Shown here one piece after another: positions 17,156-26,184 of a DNA stretch of 64,000 bases. This DNA comes from Kumtagia ephedrae. GTDB taxonomy: Bacteria > Pseudomonadota > Alphaproteobacteria > Rhizobiales > Rhizobiaceae. The first letter of the stretch is position 1, and every line of letters begins with the position of its first letter. Made by a program: the position numbers and the translations under genes. Location: the NCBI RefSeq assembly GCF_003012745.1, contig NZ_PXYK01000002.1, positions 248,001-312,000 on the forward strand, read 5' to 3'. The notes under the pieces are model-generated. The model was not told the origin of the DNA and ran no database searches. It saw nothing but the letters and a program-made list of their open reading frames with translations.

Positions 17156-17935
17156 TCAGGCGGCCGAATAGCCGTGATCGGTCATCACCAGCTGACCGGT
17201 GATGCCGCTCGCCGCATCGGAGACGAGGAAGCCGATGGTCGCGGCGATCTCGGAGGGCTGCAGCAAGCGCTTGGTCGGAATGTCGTCGAGCCAGACCTTC
17301 ATGACCTCGGGCTGCGCCATGCCGACCTTCTTCAGCATCTCGGTTTCGGTGTAGCCCGGGCCGACCGCGTTGACGCGGACGTTGAAGGGAGCCCATTCGA
17401 CGCCGACGACGCGGCACAGATGCGCCACCGCCGCCTTCGAGACGTCATAACCGGAGTGCAGCTCTGGACGGACCGCCTTGACGCCGGCGATCGAGGAGAT
17501 GGCCACGATCGCGCCGCGCTGGCGCTCCACCATGCGCTTGCCGAAAGAGCGGACGCAGTAGAAGACGCCGTTCAGGTTGATCTTCATCACGCGATCCCAA
17601 TCCTCGTCGGAATGGTCCTTGGTCGTGCTCTCATAGGCGATGCCGGCATTGGCCACGAGGATATCGATCGCGCCGAACTCTTCGTTCAAGCGGGCAGCCG
17701 CGTTCTCGACGGCCTTGGAGTCCGTGACATCGAACTTGATGCCCCTGGCCTTCAGGCCCTTGTCGGCCCACTCCCTGGCGGCATCCGTCACCCTGTCAAC
17801 GGCGTCGGCCAGCACCACGGTCGCGCCCAGAGCGCCGAGCCTTTCGGTGATCGCGGAGCCTATGCCGCCGGCCGCGCCGGTCACGACGGCCGTCTTTCCG
17901 GCCAGCGAGTAGTTGGCGAAAGCCTCGGTTGCCAT
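17156..17935 (-). CDS. SDR-family oxidoreductase
   Basis: 259 residues of a classical SDR: GAAGGIGSA cofactor loop, Asp in VLADAVD suggesting NAD, VANAG, catalytic Ser in AISSIAG, YDVSK (Tyr-x3-Lys), and the C-terminal GITGQLVMTDHGYS. ATG 17935 has GGAGGAA eight bases upstream; the earlier in-frame ATG at 17941 sits too close to that site. It belongs to the long leftward operon, 57 bases after the 2,3-butanediol-dehydrogenase-like gene. Confidence 0.88.
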   Translation of the reverse strand: MATEAFANYSLAGKTAVVTGAAGGIGSAITERLGALGATVVLADAVDRVTDAAREWADKGLKARGIKFDVTDSKAVENAAARLNEEFGAIDILVANAGIAYESTTKDHSDEDWDRVMKINLNGVFYCVRSFGKRMVERQRGAIVAISSIAGVKAVRPELHSGYDVSKAAVAHLCRVVGVEWAPFNVRVNAVGPGYTETEMLKKVGMAQPEVMKVWLDDIPTKRLLQPSEIAATIGFLVSDAASGITGQLVMTDHGYSAA

Positions 17936-17991
17936 TTTCATTTCCTCCACTTGTTCGATTTTTTGCCGCTGCCGGCAGGGCTGCGCCGGGA

Positions 17992-19059
17992 TCAGACCGT
18001 GACCAGGATCTTCAGATGCCTGCCGGCCTTGTCGAGCAGGGCCTCAAAACCCTTCTCGACCACGTCGTCGGCGGCGATGTTGGCCGTCACCACCTTCTCC
18101 AGGGGCAGGATCCCGGCCTCGATCATGCGGATGATGCGCGGCCAGATCTGCACGGGGTAACACCAGGTGGCTTCGACGGTGATGTCCTTCTGGGCCCACA
18201 GCATGGCATCGATCGAAGCGGGCTTCATGTGCAGCCCGGTCTGCACCACCTTGCCCTGGCGGCGCACCGCCTTGACGCAGGCGTTCAGGCTCGCCTCCAG
18301 GCCGACGCATTCCAGCGCGACGTCGACGCCCACGCCTTCCTCCGTGTTGTCGCGGATGACCGTCTCGACATCGTCTTTCGTCGGGTCGATCGCGATGATG
18401 CCAGGAACGAGTTCCTTCGCCTTCCGCAGGCGGTTCGGATTGGGTTCGCTGACGAAGATCACGGCAGCACCCGCGGCCTTGGCGGCCAGCAGCGTCAGCG
18501 CACCGATGGGCCCCGCGCCGGAAACGAGCACCGTCGATCCCGACGTCACGCCGCCGCGGTCCGTGCCGTAGATGGCCACCGCCGCCGGCTCGATCATCGC
18601 CGCCTGCACATCGGAGACGCCGTCCGGCACCTTCACCACATTGTAGTCGTTGACGACCGCCAGCTCGCCCATGCCGCCCCACTGCCACGACAGGCCGATG
18701 CAGGCCATCTCGGGGCTCAGATGATAGAGGCCGCGGCGTCCGAAATAATCGTCGCGCGGCGAGACCAGGGGCTGGATCGACACGCGGTCGCCCGCCTTGA
18801 CGTTCGTCACGGCCGAGCCGGAGTCCTGGACCACAGCGCTGAACTCGTGGCCGAGAATCTGCGGATTGGTCGCGCCGGTGTAGACGTGCGGGCTAGCCGG
18901 CGTGACGATGGGACCGGCGATGTATTCATGCAGGTCCGTGCCGCAGATGCCCGTCGTCAGCGGCTTGATCAGCACATCGTTGGCCCCTAGGCGGGCCGCC
19001 GGCGGCGCCACGTCCTCGACCCGGATGTCCCTGGCACCGTGGAAACGAACTGCCTTCAT
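17992..19059 (-). CDS. 2,3-butanediol-dehydrogenase-like MDR lacking structural-zinc cysteines
   Basis: 355 residues. Catalytic zinc positions are in TGICGTDLHEY and LGHEFSAVVQDSG; the Rossmann motif is VSGAGPIGAL. Layout and the long insert match (R,R)-butanediol/sorbitol-type dehydrogenases. The usual CxxCxxC...C lobe is replaced by SPRDDYFGRRGLYHLSPEM, so structural zinc is probably not bound. It most likely oxidises a vicinal diol of the island substrate. The ribosome site GGAAGGGAAG precedes ATG 19059. Co-linear with the SDR genes on each side. Confidence 0.86.
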   Translation of the reverse strand: MKAVRFHGARDIRVEDVAPPAARLGANDVLIKPLTTGICGTDLHEYIAGPIVTPASPHVYTGATNPQILGHEFSAVVQDSGSAVTNVKAGDRVSIQPLVSPRDDYFGRRGLYHLSPEMACIGLSWQWGGMGELAVVNDYNVVKVPDGVSDVQAAMIEPAAVAIYGTDRGGVTSGSTVLVSGAGPIGALTLLAAKAAGAAVIFVSEPNPNRLRKAKELVPGIIAIDPTKDDVETVIRDNTEEGVGVDVALECVGLEASLNACVKAVRRQGKVVQTGLHMKPASIDAMLWAQKDITVEATWCYPVQIWPRIIRMIEAGILPLEKVVTANIAADDVVEKGFEALLDKAGRHLKILVTV

Positions 19060-19086
19060 GTTACTTCCCTTCCGGACCGGTGATCG

Positions 19087-19845
19087 TCACTGAACGGTAT
19101 AGCCGCCATCCACGACCAGGCTGGCACCGGTCACGAAGCGTGCCTCCTCGGAAGCGAGGAAGAGCACGCAATTGGCGACGTCCACCGGCTCGCCCAGGCG
19201 CAGCGGGTGCTTCTCCTTCATCATGTCGAGATAGGCCTGTTTGCCTCTCGGATAGGTCTCCGCGGCCTTCAGGAACAGCTCGGTCATGGTCGAACCGGGA
19301 TGCACGGCATTCACGCGGATGCCATGAGGCGCGTAGCAGATCGCGTCGGTCCTGGTCATCGCCAGCACCGCGCCCTTGCTGGCATGGTAGGGCGGGATGT
19401 CGTCATTGCCGATCAGGGCATAGATCGACGAGAAGTTGACGATCGAACCGGACTTCTTCTCCATCATCGGCCGCACGGCGTATTTGGTGCAGAGGAACGA
19501 GCCCTTCACGTTGATCGCGAAGACGCGGTCCCACTCCTCGGCGCTGCATTCGTGCGCGAACTTGTTGGCGCCGGGAATGGCCGCGTTGTTGACCAGGATG
19601 TCCAGCCCGCCCCATTTGCCGATCACCTTGCCGATCGCGGCTTCGACCTCGGCTTCGCCGGCGATGTCGACCTTGAGAAAGATCACGGCGTCGCCAAGGT
19701 CCTTCGCCAACTTCTCGCCGTCCTCGACCAGCAGGTCGAAGATCGCGACCCTGGCGCCTTCCTCGACAAAGCGGCGCACCGTCGCCCCACCGATGCCGCG
19801 CGAGCCGCCGGTGACGATCGCGACCTTGTCCTGAAGCCTGCCCAT
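19087..19845 (-). CDS. SDR-family oxidoreductase
   Basis: 252 residues of a classical SDR: GGSRGIGG loop, Asp at the end of strand 2 (IFDLL), NNAAIPG, catalytic Ser in NFSSIYA, YHASK, and VTGASLVVDGGYTVQ at the end. It has the same architecture as the 13617-14336 gene, with more distant sequence. It begins 82 bases after the second permease, still in the same orientation, so it is probably expressed with the importer. An AGGAG-type site precedes the start. Confidence 0.88.
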   Translation of the reverse strand: MGRLQDKVAIVTGGSRGIGGATVRRFVEEGARVAIFDLLVEDGEKLAKDLGDAVIFLKVDIAGEAEVEAAIGKVIGKWGGLDILVNNAAIPGANKFAHECSAEEWDRVFAINVKGSFLCTKYAVRPMMEKKSGSIVNFSSIYALIGNDDIPPYHASKGAVLAMTRTDAICYAPHGIRVNAVHPGSTMTELFLKAAETYPRGKQAYLDMMKEKHPLRLGEPVDVANCVLFLASEEARFVTGASLVVDGGYTVQ

Positions 19846-19926
19846 GGTTCCTGCTCCTGTGTTGTGCCGATCAGCATGCTGCGCGCCTCGGCGGCCGCTG
19901 GTCGACTGCCAAGTATCGGCCGGGCG

Positions 19927-20901
19927 CTATCGGCTGCGCCGGACATAGAACGCAGCCGCGGCCACGATCACGATGCCCTTGATGATGATCTGGAACTGCA
20001 CCGGCAGGCCGAACAGCAGCACGGCGTTGAACACGACGATCAGCACCGCGGCTCCGAACAGGCCGCCGATGATGCCGCCGCGTCCGCCTGCGAGCGAGAT
20101 GCCGCCCATGACCGCGGCGACGATCGAATCGAGCTCGAAGCCTCGCCCGACCCAGTTGTCGACGATGCCGACATATCCCGACAGCACCAGGCCGGCGATC
20201 GCCGCCAGTCCGCCCGAGATCATATAGCCGACGATCGTCACCCGGTCGGCATTGATGCCGAGCAGGCGGGCGGTCGTCGGGTTGCCGCCGGTGATGTAGA
20301 CCTCGCGGCCGAAGCGGGACTTGGCGAGCAGCACCCAGAACACCGCCGCCAGCACGACGAGCAGCATGATGTTGTAGGGAATGCCGTTCCAGGTCGCCGA
20401 TCCGAGGGTGCGGAACAGCGGCGGCACGTTGCCGGACGGCGCGCCCTGCGTATAGGCGAAACGAATGCCCTGCAGCACGATCATCGTCGCCAGGGTCGCC
20501 AGGAACGGCGACACGCTGCGCTTGGTGACCAGCAGGCCGTTGGCGACACCGGTGGCCACGCCGATGCCGATCGCGATCAGCAGGATCGGCAGCACGTCCG
20601 CGTTCTGGCCCGAGAAGCTGGTCGCGATCACCGCCGACGTCGCCATGACCGACGACACGGACAGGTCGAGGCCGCGCAGGATGATGACGAAAGCCTGGCC
20701 GATGACCACGATGCCGAGCGGTGCCGCTTGCAGCAGCATGTTGGAGATGTTGTTGGCGGAAAGGAAGGCCGGCGAGATGATCCCGGCCACGGCGATCATC
20801 AGGACGAGAAAGATCGGCAAGGCGTAAGGCGCCAGCCGCGAAGCCGGCGAAGGCGCCGGCCCGGCGAATTCGGCGGGCTTGCCATGGGCGACGTCGACCA
20901 T
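19927..20901 (-). CDS. CUT2-family sugar ABC transporter permease (second permease)
   Basis: 324 residues with eight to ten hydrophobic segments and the RbsC-type landmarks ILRGLDLSVSSVMATSAV and AAVMGGISLAGGRGGIIGG. It forms the membrane pore with the neighbouring permease, powered by the ATPase at 21869-23371. The start ATG at 20901 overlaps the previous stop (TGATG), showing translational coupling. Two different permeases in one importer imply a heterodimeric channel. The hydrophilic N-terminal 25 residues are cytoplasmic. Confidence 0.9.
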   Translation of the reverse strand: MVDVAHGKPAEFAGPAPSPASRLAPYALPIFLVLMIAVAGIISPAFLSANNISNMLLQAAPLGIVVIGQAFVIILRGLDLSVSSVMATSAVIATSFSGQNADVLPILLIAIGIGVATGVANGLLVTKRSVSPFLATLATMIVLQGIRFAYTQGAPSGNVPPLFRTLGSATWNGIPYNIMLLVVLAAVFWVLLAKSRFGREVYITGGNPTTARLLGINADRVTIVGYMISGGLAAIAGLVLSGYVGIVDNWVGRGFELDSIVAAVMGGISLAGGRGGIIGGLFGAAVLIVVFNAVLLFGLPVQFQIIIKGIVIVAAAAFYVRRSR

Positions 20902-21872
20902 CAGACCCTCCTCCGCTTCTCGACATAGATCGACACGGCCACGATCACGATCAGCCCCTGGGCGATCAGCTGGTAATGGGTCGACACGTCCATGAAGTTG
21001 AGCACGTTGTTCAGCAGCGAGATCAGATAGACGCCGAGCAATGTCCCGAGGACTCCGCCCTTGCCTCCCGTCAGCAAGGTGCCGCCGACCACCACGGGAG
21101 TGATCGAGGCAAGCGTATAGTTCAGCCCGGTATAGGGCTGGCCGACGCCGAAGCGCGCCGTCAGGTAGATCGCGGTCAGGGCGCAGCAGAAGCCGCAGAA
21201 GCCATAGACGACAAGGATCACCTTGGCGCGCGGCAGGCCCATCAGGCGCGCGCCGGCATCGTCGTCGCCGACCGCATAGATGTAGCGCCCAAGGCGGAAG
21301 TAGGTCAGGAAAGCGCCGACCAGCGCGAACAGGACGACCACGACGACGGCGCCAATCGGTATGCCCAGCACCTTGCCATAGGCGAGATAGGTGAAGCCGC
21401 GCGGCACCTTGCCCGCCGGGCCCAGCGAATAGAGCAGGACGAGGCCCTGCAGCACCGCGCCCGTGCCCAGGGTGACGATCAGCGGATGCACCTTCAGCCA
21501 GATGATCAGCAAGCCGTTGACCAGGCCGATCGCCAGCCCGAGCAGCAGGATGCCGGCGATGACCGGCGCCACCATGGAGGCGTCGCCGCCGATCATGCCG
21601 GAGGTCAGCGTCGACAACAGGCTGATCATCGAGCCGACCGACAGGTCGATGCCGCCGGTCAGGATCGTCAGCGTCTGCCCGAGGCTGACCAGCGCCAGGC
21701 CGGTCGACTGCTCCAGGATGTTCATGACGTTGTTGGTCGTGCGGAAGCGGTCCGAAACGAAGCCGCCGAAGACCAGCAGCAGGACGAGCAGGGCAATGAC
21801 GACGACGATGCCCTGGTTCTTCTTCAGGCTGCGCGAAAAGCCGGCGGAGCCGATGGAAACGGTCGCGCTCAT
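20901..21872 (-). CDS. CUT2-family sugar ABC transporter permease (first permease)
   Basis: 323 residues, about ten membrane segments, with RbsC-type motifs ILTGGIDLSVGSMISL and VVVGGTLLTGGKGGVLG. It overlaps the ATPase gene by four bases (ATGA) on one side and the second permease by one base on the other. It differs enough from the second permease to be an old duplication. Its likely substrate is that of the binding protein at 23441-24595. Confidence 0.9.
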   Translation of the reverse strand: MSATVSIGSAGFSRSLKKNQGIVVVIALLVLLLVFGGFVSDRFRTTNNVMNILEQSTGLALVSLGQTLTILTGGIDLSVGSMISLLSTLTSGMIGGDASMVAPVIAGILLLGLAIGLVNGLLIIWLKVHPLIVTLGTGAVLQGLVLLYSLGPAGKVPRGFTYLAYGKVLGIPIGAVVVVVLFALVGAFLTYFRLGRYIYAVGDDDAGARLMGLPRAKVILVVYGFCGFCCALTAIYLTARFGVGQPYTGLNYTLASITPVVVGGTLLTGGKGGVLGTLLGVYLISLLNNVLNFMDVSTHYQLIAQGLIVIVAVSIYVEKRRRV

Positions 21873-23371
21873 GCGGCGGCCTCCCTGACCGGATGCTGCG
21901 TGGCAAGGCTCATGATCGCCTCTTCGGTGATGGCGGGGCCCGACAGTTCGCCGCTGATGGCACCCTCGCGCATGACGACCACCTTGTCGGCCATTCCGAC
22001 CACTTCCGGCAGCTCGGAGCTGATCATCAGGATGGCGATGCCGCTGTCGGCGAGCCCGCGCATGATCCGGTAGATCTCGGTCTTGGCGCCGACGTCCACG
22101 CCCCGCGTCGGCTCGTCGAGGATGAGCACCTTGCGGCTGGTGCGCGCCCAGCGGGCCACGATCACCTTCTGCTGGTTGCCGCCGGACATGAGGGCCACGG
22201 GCGTGCCCGGCCCGCGGCAGGCGATGCGGTAATTGTCGATCTCCTGGCGGGCGATCGCATGCTCGCGGGAGCGGTCCAGCAGGCCGCCGCTCGTCACCTC
22301 CGACAGGTTCGCCGCCGAGATGTTGGCGGCGACGTCGAGCTGCATCGCCAGCCCCTGCCCCTTGCGGTCCTCGGTGACGAAACCGATGCCCTTCCCGATG
22401 GCGGTGGCCGGGGTGATGCCGGCGAGCTGTTCGCCGTCGATGGTGATCGAACCGGACGAGATCGGCAGTCCACCGAAGATGCCCATCGCGAGTTCGGTGC
22501 GCCCTGAACCGACCATGCCCGCGAGCGCCGTAATCTCGCCTGCCCTCAGTTCGATTCCGGCATTGCGCACGCGCCCCTCAACGCTCACGTTCTCCGCCTT
22601 CAACACCACCTTGCCGGGAGCGCCCGACTGGCGCTTGGCGGGGAAGACGTCGCGCAGGTCGCGGCCGACCATGTGGGAGATCAGGCGGTGGCGATCGACC
22701 TTGCCGATGTCGGTGGTGACGACATGCTGGCCGTCCTTGAACACGGTCACGCGGTCGGCGATCTGGAAGATCTCCTCGAGCCGGTGCGACACGTAGACGA
22801 TGGCGACGCCCTCGGCCTTGAGCGCGGCCAGGCGCGCGAACAGAAGCTCGGCCTCACGGCCGGAAATGACGGCGGTCGGCTCATCCAGGATGAGGAGCTT
22901 GACCTTGTGGACCAGCGCCTTGGATATCTCGACCATCTGCTGGTCGGCCACGGTGAGCTCCGACACCAGCTTGTCCGGATCGATGTCGACGCCGAGCTTG
23001 TGGAGCAGGTCGGCCGCGTCCTTGCGCGTCCTGGCATGGTCGATCATGCCGAAGGCGCCACGGCGCTCGTGGCCGAGAAAAATGTTCTCGGCGACCGTCA
23101 GATGCGGGAACAGCACGAATTCCTGGTAGATGACATGGATGCCGGCGGCCTTGGCATCGGCGGGGCGCACCCAGTGGACCGGCCTGCCGTCGAACTCGAT
23201 CTGGCCGGAGTCGGGCTTGTAGGCGCCGGCGATGATCTTGATCGTAGTCGACTTGCCGGCGCCGTTTTCACCGACGAGGGCATGGATTTCGCCCGCACGA
23301 ACATCGAAATCGATCGACGACAGCGCCTGGACGCCGGTAAAGCCCTTGGAAATGCCGGTCAGCTTCAGCAT
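21869..23371 (-). CDS. CUT2-family sugar ABC transporter ATPase, two NBDs (RbsA-like)
   Basis: 500 residues with two nucleotide-binding domains. NBD1: Walker A GENGAGKST at residues 34-42, a degenerate signature (LTVADQQMVEI), and Walker B LLILDEPT. NBD2: the usual degenerate P-loop GMVGSGRTEL (Lys to Arg), intact LMSGGNQQK signature and Walker B VLILDEPTRGVD. This is the normal asymmetric pattern of RbsA/MglA/XylG proteins and contrasts with the ATPase at 29192-30694. AGGAG precedes ATG 23371. It follows the binding-protein gene across a short gap with a weak hairpin (23394-23418). Confidence 0.92.
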   Translation of the reverse strand: MLKLTGISKGFTGVQALSSIDFDVRAGEIHALVGENGAGKSTTIKIIAGAYKPDSGQIEFDGRPVHWVRPADAKAAGIHVIYQEFVLFPHLTVAENIFLGHERRGAFGMIDHARTRKDAADLLHKLGVDIDPDKLVSELTVADQQMVEISKALVHKVKLLILDEPTAVISGREAELLFARLAALKAEGVAIVYVSHRLEEIFQIADRVTVFKDGQHVVTTDIGKVDRHRLISHMVGRDLRDVFPAKRQSGAPGKVVLKAENVSVEGRVRNAGIELRAGEITALAGMVGSGRTELAMGIFGGLPISSGSITIDGEQLAGITPATAIGKGIGFVTEDRKGQGLAMQLDVAANISAANLSEVTSGGLLDRSREHAIARQEIDNYRIACRGPGTPVALMSGGNQQKVIVARWARTSRKVLILDEPTRGVDVGAKTEIYRIMRGLADSGIAILMISSELPEVVGMADKVVVMREGAISGELSGPAITEEAIMSLATQHPVREAAA

Positions 23372-23393
23372 CGTAGAACTCCTGTAATAGCGG

Positions 23394-23418
23394 GGTGCCC
23401 GGAGCTGGCCCGGACACC
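23394..23418 (-). other. Imperfect stem-loop between binding-protein and ATPase genes
   Basis: GGTG-C-CCGG (23394-23402) pairs with CCGG-A-CACC (23410-23418), eight pairs with one internal mismatch. There is no T-run. It could set the level of the binding protein above that of the membrane parts; this is inferred from position only. Confidence 0.35.
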
Positions 23419-23440
23419 ACGGTTGCAAGAGCCGCCGGGT

Positions 23441-24595
23441 CTATTGCGGATAGTCGACCTTGTAGGTCTTCGGGTCGTAGTCCTGGCCCATGCCGCCCGT
23501 GATCAGCATGTCCGCCGGGCCGTCCGGAACCACCATGTCGGTGAGGCGCAGCGGCGTCTGGATCGACTGGGTCTCGTCGCCCTCGGACACGGCGATCTGC
23601 GAGTTGATCGTATAGATGCAGGGCACCGGGGCGCCGGCGAGAACCTGCAGCGCCACCTCGATCGAGATGCCGCCCATGGCCGGCGGATAGCCGACCTCGA
23701 GCATCGGCACCTTGTGCTTGATCGCCATCTGCAGCGGGCCGTTCACGTCCGCCGTGGTGTGCGGCGGAATCTCGCCGTCCTTGTAGCCTGCTTCGATGAA
23801 GGCCTCGATCGAACCGGGGGTCTGAAGGCCGTGCGCCGACCAGACCGCGTTGATGTCCTTGCCGTATTTGGCGATCATCGCCTGCATGACCTGCTTGCCC
23901 TTCACCGGCGACCAGTCGGAATAGACGGTCTCCAGAACCTTGATGCCGGGATACTGCGCGAACACCTCGCGTGCCGGCTTCTCGCGGTTTTCCGACGGGC
24001 TGGAGCCCGCCTGGCCGGCCAGCATGATGACGTTGCCCTTGCCGTTGAGCTTCTCGGCGATCCACTGCGCGAACAGGCGGCCCATCATGGCGTCCGAAGC
24101 GGTGACGAAGGTGACGAAGTCGTCGGAAGCGACACGGCGGTCCATCATCACGACCGGGATGCCCTGGGCCATCGCCTGCTGCACCGCCGGATCCAGCGCC
24201 TGCTGCGTGTTGGCGCTGACGATCAAGAGGTCCACACCGCGCGAGATCAGGTCCTGCATGTCCGCGACCTGCTTGGCATCGTCATGGCCGGCATCGGTGA
24301 TGATCAGCTTGCCGATCTGGTCCTTGTGCCCGGCCGCCGCCTTCTGGAGCGAGTGCAGCATGACGACACGCCAGGAGTCGCCAAGTCCGGCATTGGAGAA
24401 GCCGATCGTGTACGGCCCGTCCTTCTTGTATTCGGAAGTATCCTTGAAGCATACTTCCGTATCTGGGTTGTAGAGATAGGTGCGCGGAGCACCGCTGTAG
24501 AACTTGCTGTCCTGCGCGAACGCAGGGGCCGCGAGCGCCGCAAGTCCTGCCGCGCCGGCCAGCATCATGGCAAAGCGGCGGGTAATATTGGTCAT
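23441..24595 (-). CDS. CUT2-type periplasmic sugar-binding protein (importer 1)
   Basis: 384 residues. Signal peptide MTNITRRFAMMLAG...PAFAQ (Arg-Arg, hydrophobic core, cleavage after AFA). The mature part is a type-I periplasmic binding protein: YTIGFSNAGLGDSWRV, DAGHDDAKQVADMQDLI, RGVDLLIVSANT and MMDRRVASDDFV. GGAGGAG precedes ATG 24595. It is the first gene of a ~10 kb leftward operon (ATPase, two permeases, three dehydrogenases and more). It is a close paralogue of the orphan protein at 39191-40339. The ligand is unknown; family members bind pentoses, polyols or related compounds. Confidence 0.92.
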   Translation of the reverse strand: MTNITRRFAMMLAGAAGLAALAAPAFAQDSKFYSGAPRTYLYNPDTEVCFKDTSEYKKDGPYTIGFSNAGLGDSWRVVMLHSLQKAAAGHKDQIGKLIITDAGHDDAKQVADMQDLISRGVDLLIVSANTQQALDPAVQQAMAQGIPVVMMDRRVASDDFVTFVTASDAMMGRLFAQWIAEKLNGKGNVIMLAGQAGSSPSENREKPAREVFAQYPGIKVLETVYSDWSPVKGKQVMQAMIAKYGKDINAVWSAHGLQTPGSIEAFIEAGYKDGEIPPHTTADVNGPLQMAIKHKVPMLEVGYPPAMGGISIEVALQVLAGAPVPCIYTINSQIAVSEGDETQSIQTPLRLTDMVVPDGPADMLITGGMGQDYDPKTYKVDYPQ

Positions 24596-24757
24596 GTCAG
24601 CTCCTCCGTCTGTGGCTGTGGCACAGCCTTCCCCATCGCGTCCGGCGCATTGCCCGGCGCGTCGATACTGCTCAGTCCGGTCCATTCGACTGGCTGCGCC
24701 CTCCCTGGCGCTAAGTCGAAGAGTTACAGGACTAGCCTTGCGTTCCAACCGGAGAAT

Positions 24758-24772
24758 TTATCATTTTGAGAC
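24758..24772. promoter_or_regulatory. Operator-like palindrome TTATCA-TTT-TGAGAC
   Basis: Matches the island consensus at 10 of 12 positions. It sits 163 bases upstream of the importer 1 operon, in the AT-richer gap between that operon and the PRISE-type gene. Confidence 0.55.
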
Positions 24773-24836
24773 TCCCGTCCGCACGGGGACGTGGCCCGCA
24801 TCGACGCACGCGGCGCGACGCAGGCCCCAGGCAGCG

Positions 24837-25910
24837 TCAAGGAATAAGCCTTTCCTGGCGCAACTGGGCGAACAGGTCGGTGAACGATTTCTCGGTCGAC
24901 TGGAAGACGAGGAAACCGGCCTCGCGGCTCTTCGTCATGTCGGTCATGATCTCGATCGGCCGCCCGAGATCCAGGTCGGTGTGCCAGGCCGAGGCCAGGC
25001 GATCGAGATCGGCTTCCTTCAAGCCGTATTTGGCGACCATGCCCGCCCAGACGGCCGGCGCATCGGCCATTTCGGCCTCCAAGGGGTGGATCGTGCCATC
25101 CCAGCCGACCGACTCCACGCCGAACCAGTCCGCAATGCGCGGCCAAAGCCAGCTCCAGCGGAAGTAGTCGCCGTTGACCACGTTGAAGGCCTCGTTGCGC
25201 GCGCCCGGCGCGGTCGCCGCCCAGACGAGATGCCTGGCGAGCACGCGCGCGTCGGTCACGTCGCAAATGCCGTTCCATTGCCCTTCGGAACCGGGCCAGC
25301 GGAACTTGCGTCCGGTTTCCTTGCAGATCGACGCGTAGACGGCCAGCGTCGAGCCCATGTTCATGGCGTTGCCGATCGCCTTGCCGATCACGGTGTGCGG
25401 GCGCTGGACGGTCCAGGTGAAGCCGTCGCGCCGCGCCGCGGCGTATACCTCGTCTTCCTGGGCGTAATAGAAATTGGGCAGGTCGAGGCGCGGCTGCTCC
25501 TCGCGCAACGGCGTCTGCGGCCGGAAGCCGCCGGAGACATAGGCATCGAACGGCCCGAGATAGTGCTTGAGTCCGGTCACCAGCTCGACATGCTCGACGC
25601 ATTTCTTCGGCGACAGCGCGTCGAGCACATTGCGGACCATGGCGCTGTTGACCTGGATGTTCTCCGCCTCAGTCGGCCGGCGCGTCCATGTGGCGAAGAA
25701 GACATGCGTCGGCGCGACATCCTTCAATGCTGCGTCGACGGATCTTGCGTCGAGCAGATCGGCCGCGACAGGCCTGACGCCGGCAATGGCCGTGTCGTTC
25801 GTGGGATTGCGCGAAAGTCCGTAGACCGTCCAGCCATTATCCAGCAGCTCACGCGCGGCGTTGCCGCCGATCATGCCGCTGATGCCGACCACCAACGCCG
25901 TCTTCTGCAT
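24837..25910 (-). CDS. PRISE-type SDR (progesterone 5-beta-reductase/iridoid-synthase-like)
   Basis: 357 residues of the atypical/extended SDR group. The NADP motif GISGMIG is at the N-terminus. TWTRRPTEAEN and VTGLKHYLGPFDAY are hallmarks of the PRISE subfamily, with the lysine in the KHY segment and a later YYAQED in place of the classical YxxxK. PRISE enzymes reduce enone C=C bonds. The family is best known in plants, but bacterial members exist. GGGAGG precedes ATG 25910. It is transcribed alone, leftward, from the divergent promoter at ~26000 that also serves the isomerase gene. Its real substrate is unknown. Confidence 0.85.
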   Translation of the reverse strand: MQKTALVVGISGMIGGNAARELLDNGWTVYGLSRNPTNDTAIAGVRPVAADLLDARSVDAALKDVAPTHVFFATWTRRPTEAENIQVNSAMVRNVLDALSPKKCVEHVELVTGLKHYLGPFDAYVSGGFRPQTPLREEQPRLDLPNFYYAQEDEVYAAARRDGFTWTVQRPHTVIGKAIGNAMNMGSTLAVYASICKETGRKFRWPGSEGQWNGICDVTDARVLARHLVWAATAPGARNEAFNVVNGDYFRWSWLWPRIADWFGVESVGWDGTIHPLEAEMADAPAVWAGMVAKYGLKEADLDRLASAWHTDLDLGRPIEIMTDMTKSREAGFLVFQSTEKSFTDLFAQLRQERLIP

Positions 25911-26018
25911 GTTTCCCTCCCATGTCGTTCATTCTGGCGGCGGCGCACTCCGTAAGGGGAGCATAGCCCACGGCATCGCCGACGGATGGGGCAGCCGCAG
26001 TCAGCCCATGATCCTCAT

Positions 26019-26033
26019 GTCTCAGGATGAGAA
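26019..26033. promoter_or_regulatory. Operator-like palindrome GTCTCA-GGA-TGAGAA
   Basis: Matches the island consensus at 11 of 12 positions with a perfect 5-bp inverted repeat. A weaker copy with one good half (TGATAA) lies at 26062-26076, centres 43 bases apart. The sites lie between the divergent PRISE gene and isomerase/SDR operon. Confidence 0.6.
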
Positions 26034-26184
26034 GACTTTGCCCTCGAGTCACGTCCGGGAATATTCGTTTTGATAATCCTGGATGTTGCACGACACGGGC
26101 CACATCCGAAAGATGCCGATCAAACATACGGCGGGGCCGACTGCTTTTCGCCGGCCCGACGAGCCTATCCTGGGGAGGACATCG

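Noticed and set aside
22673-24769. Long rightward frame (about 698 codons) opposite the importer 1 ATPase and binding protein
   Set aside because: Same reason: it is His/Asp/Arg/Gly-rich without any recognisable motif, and it lies fully over two convincing genes.
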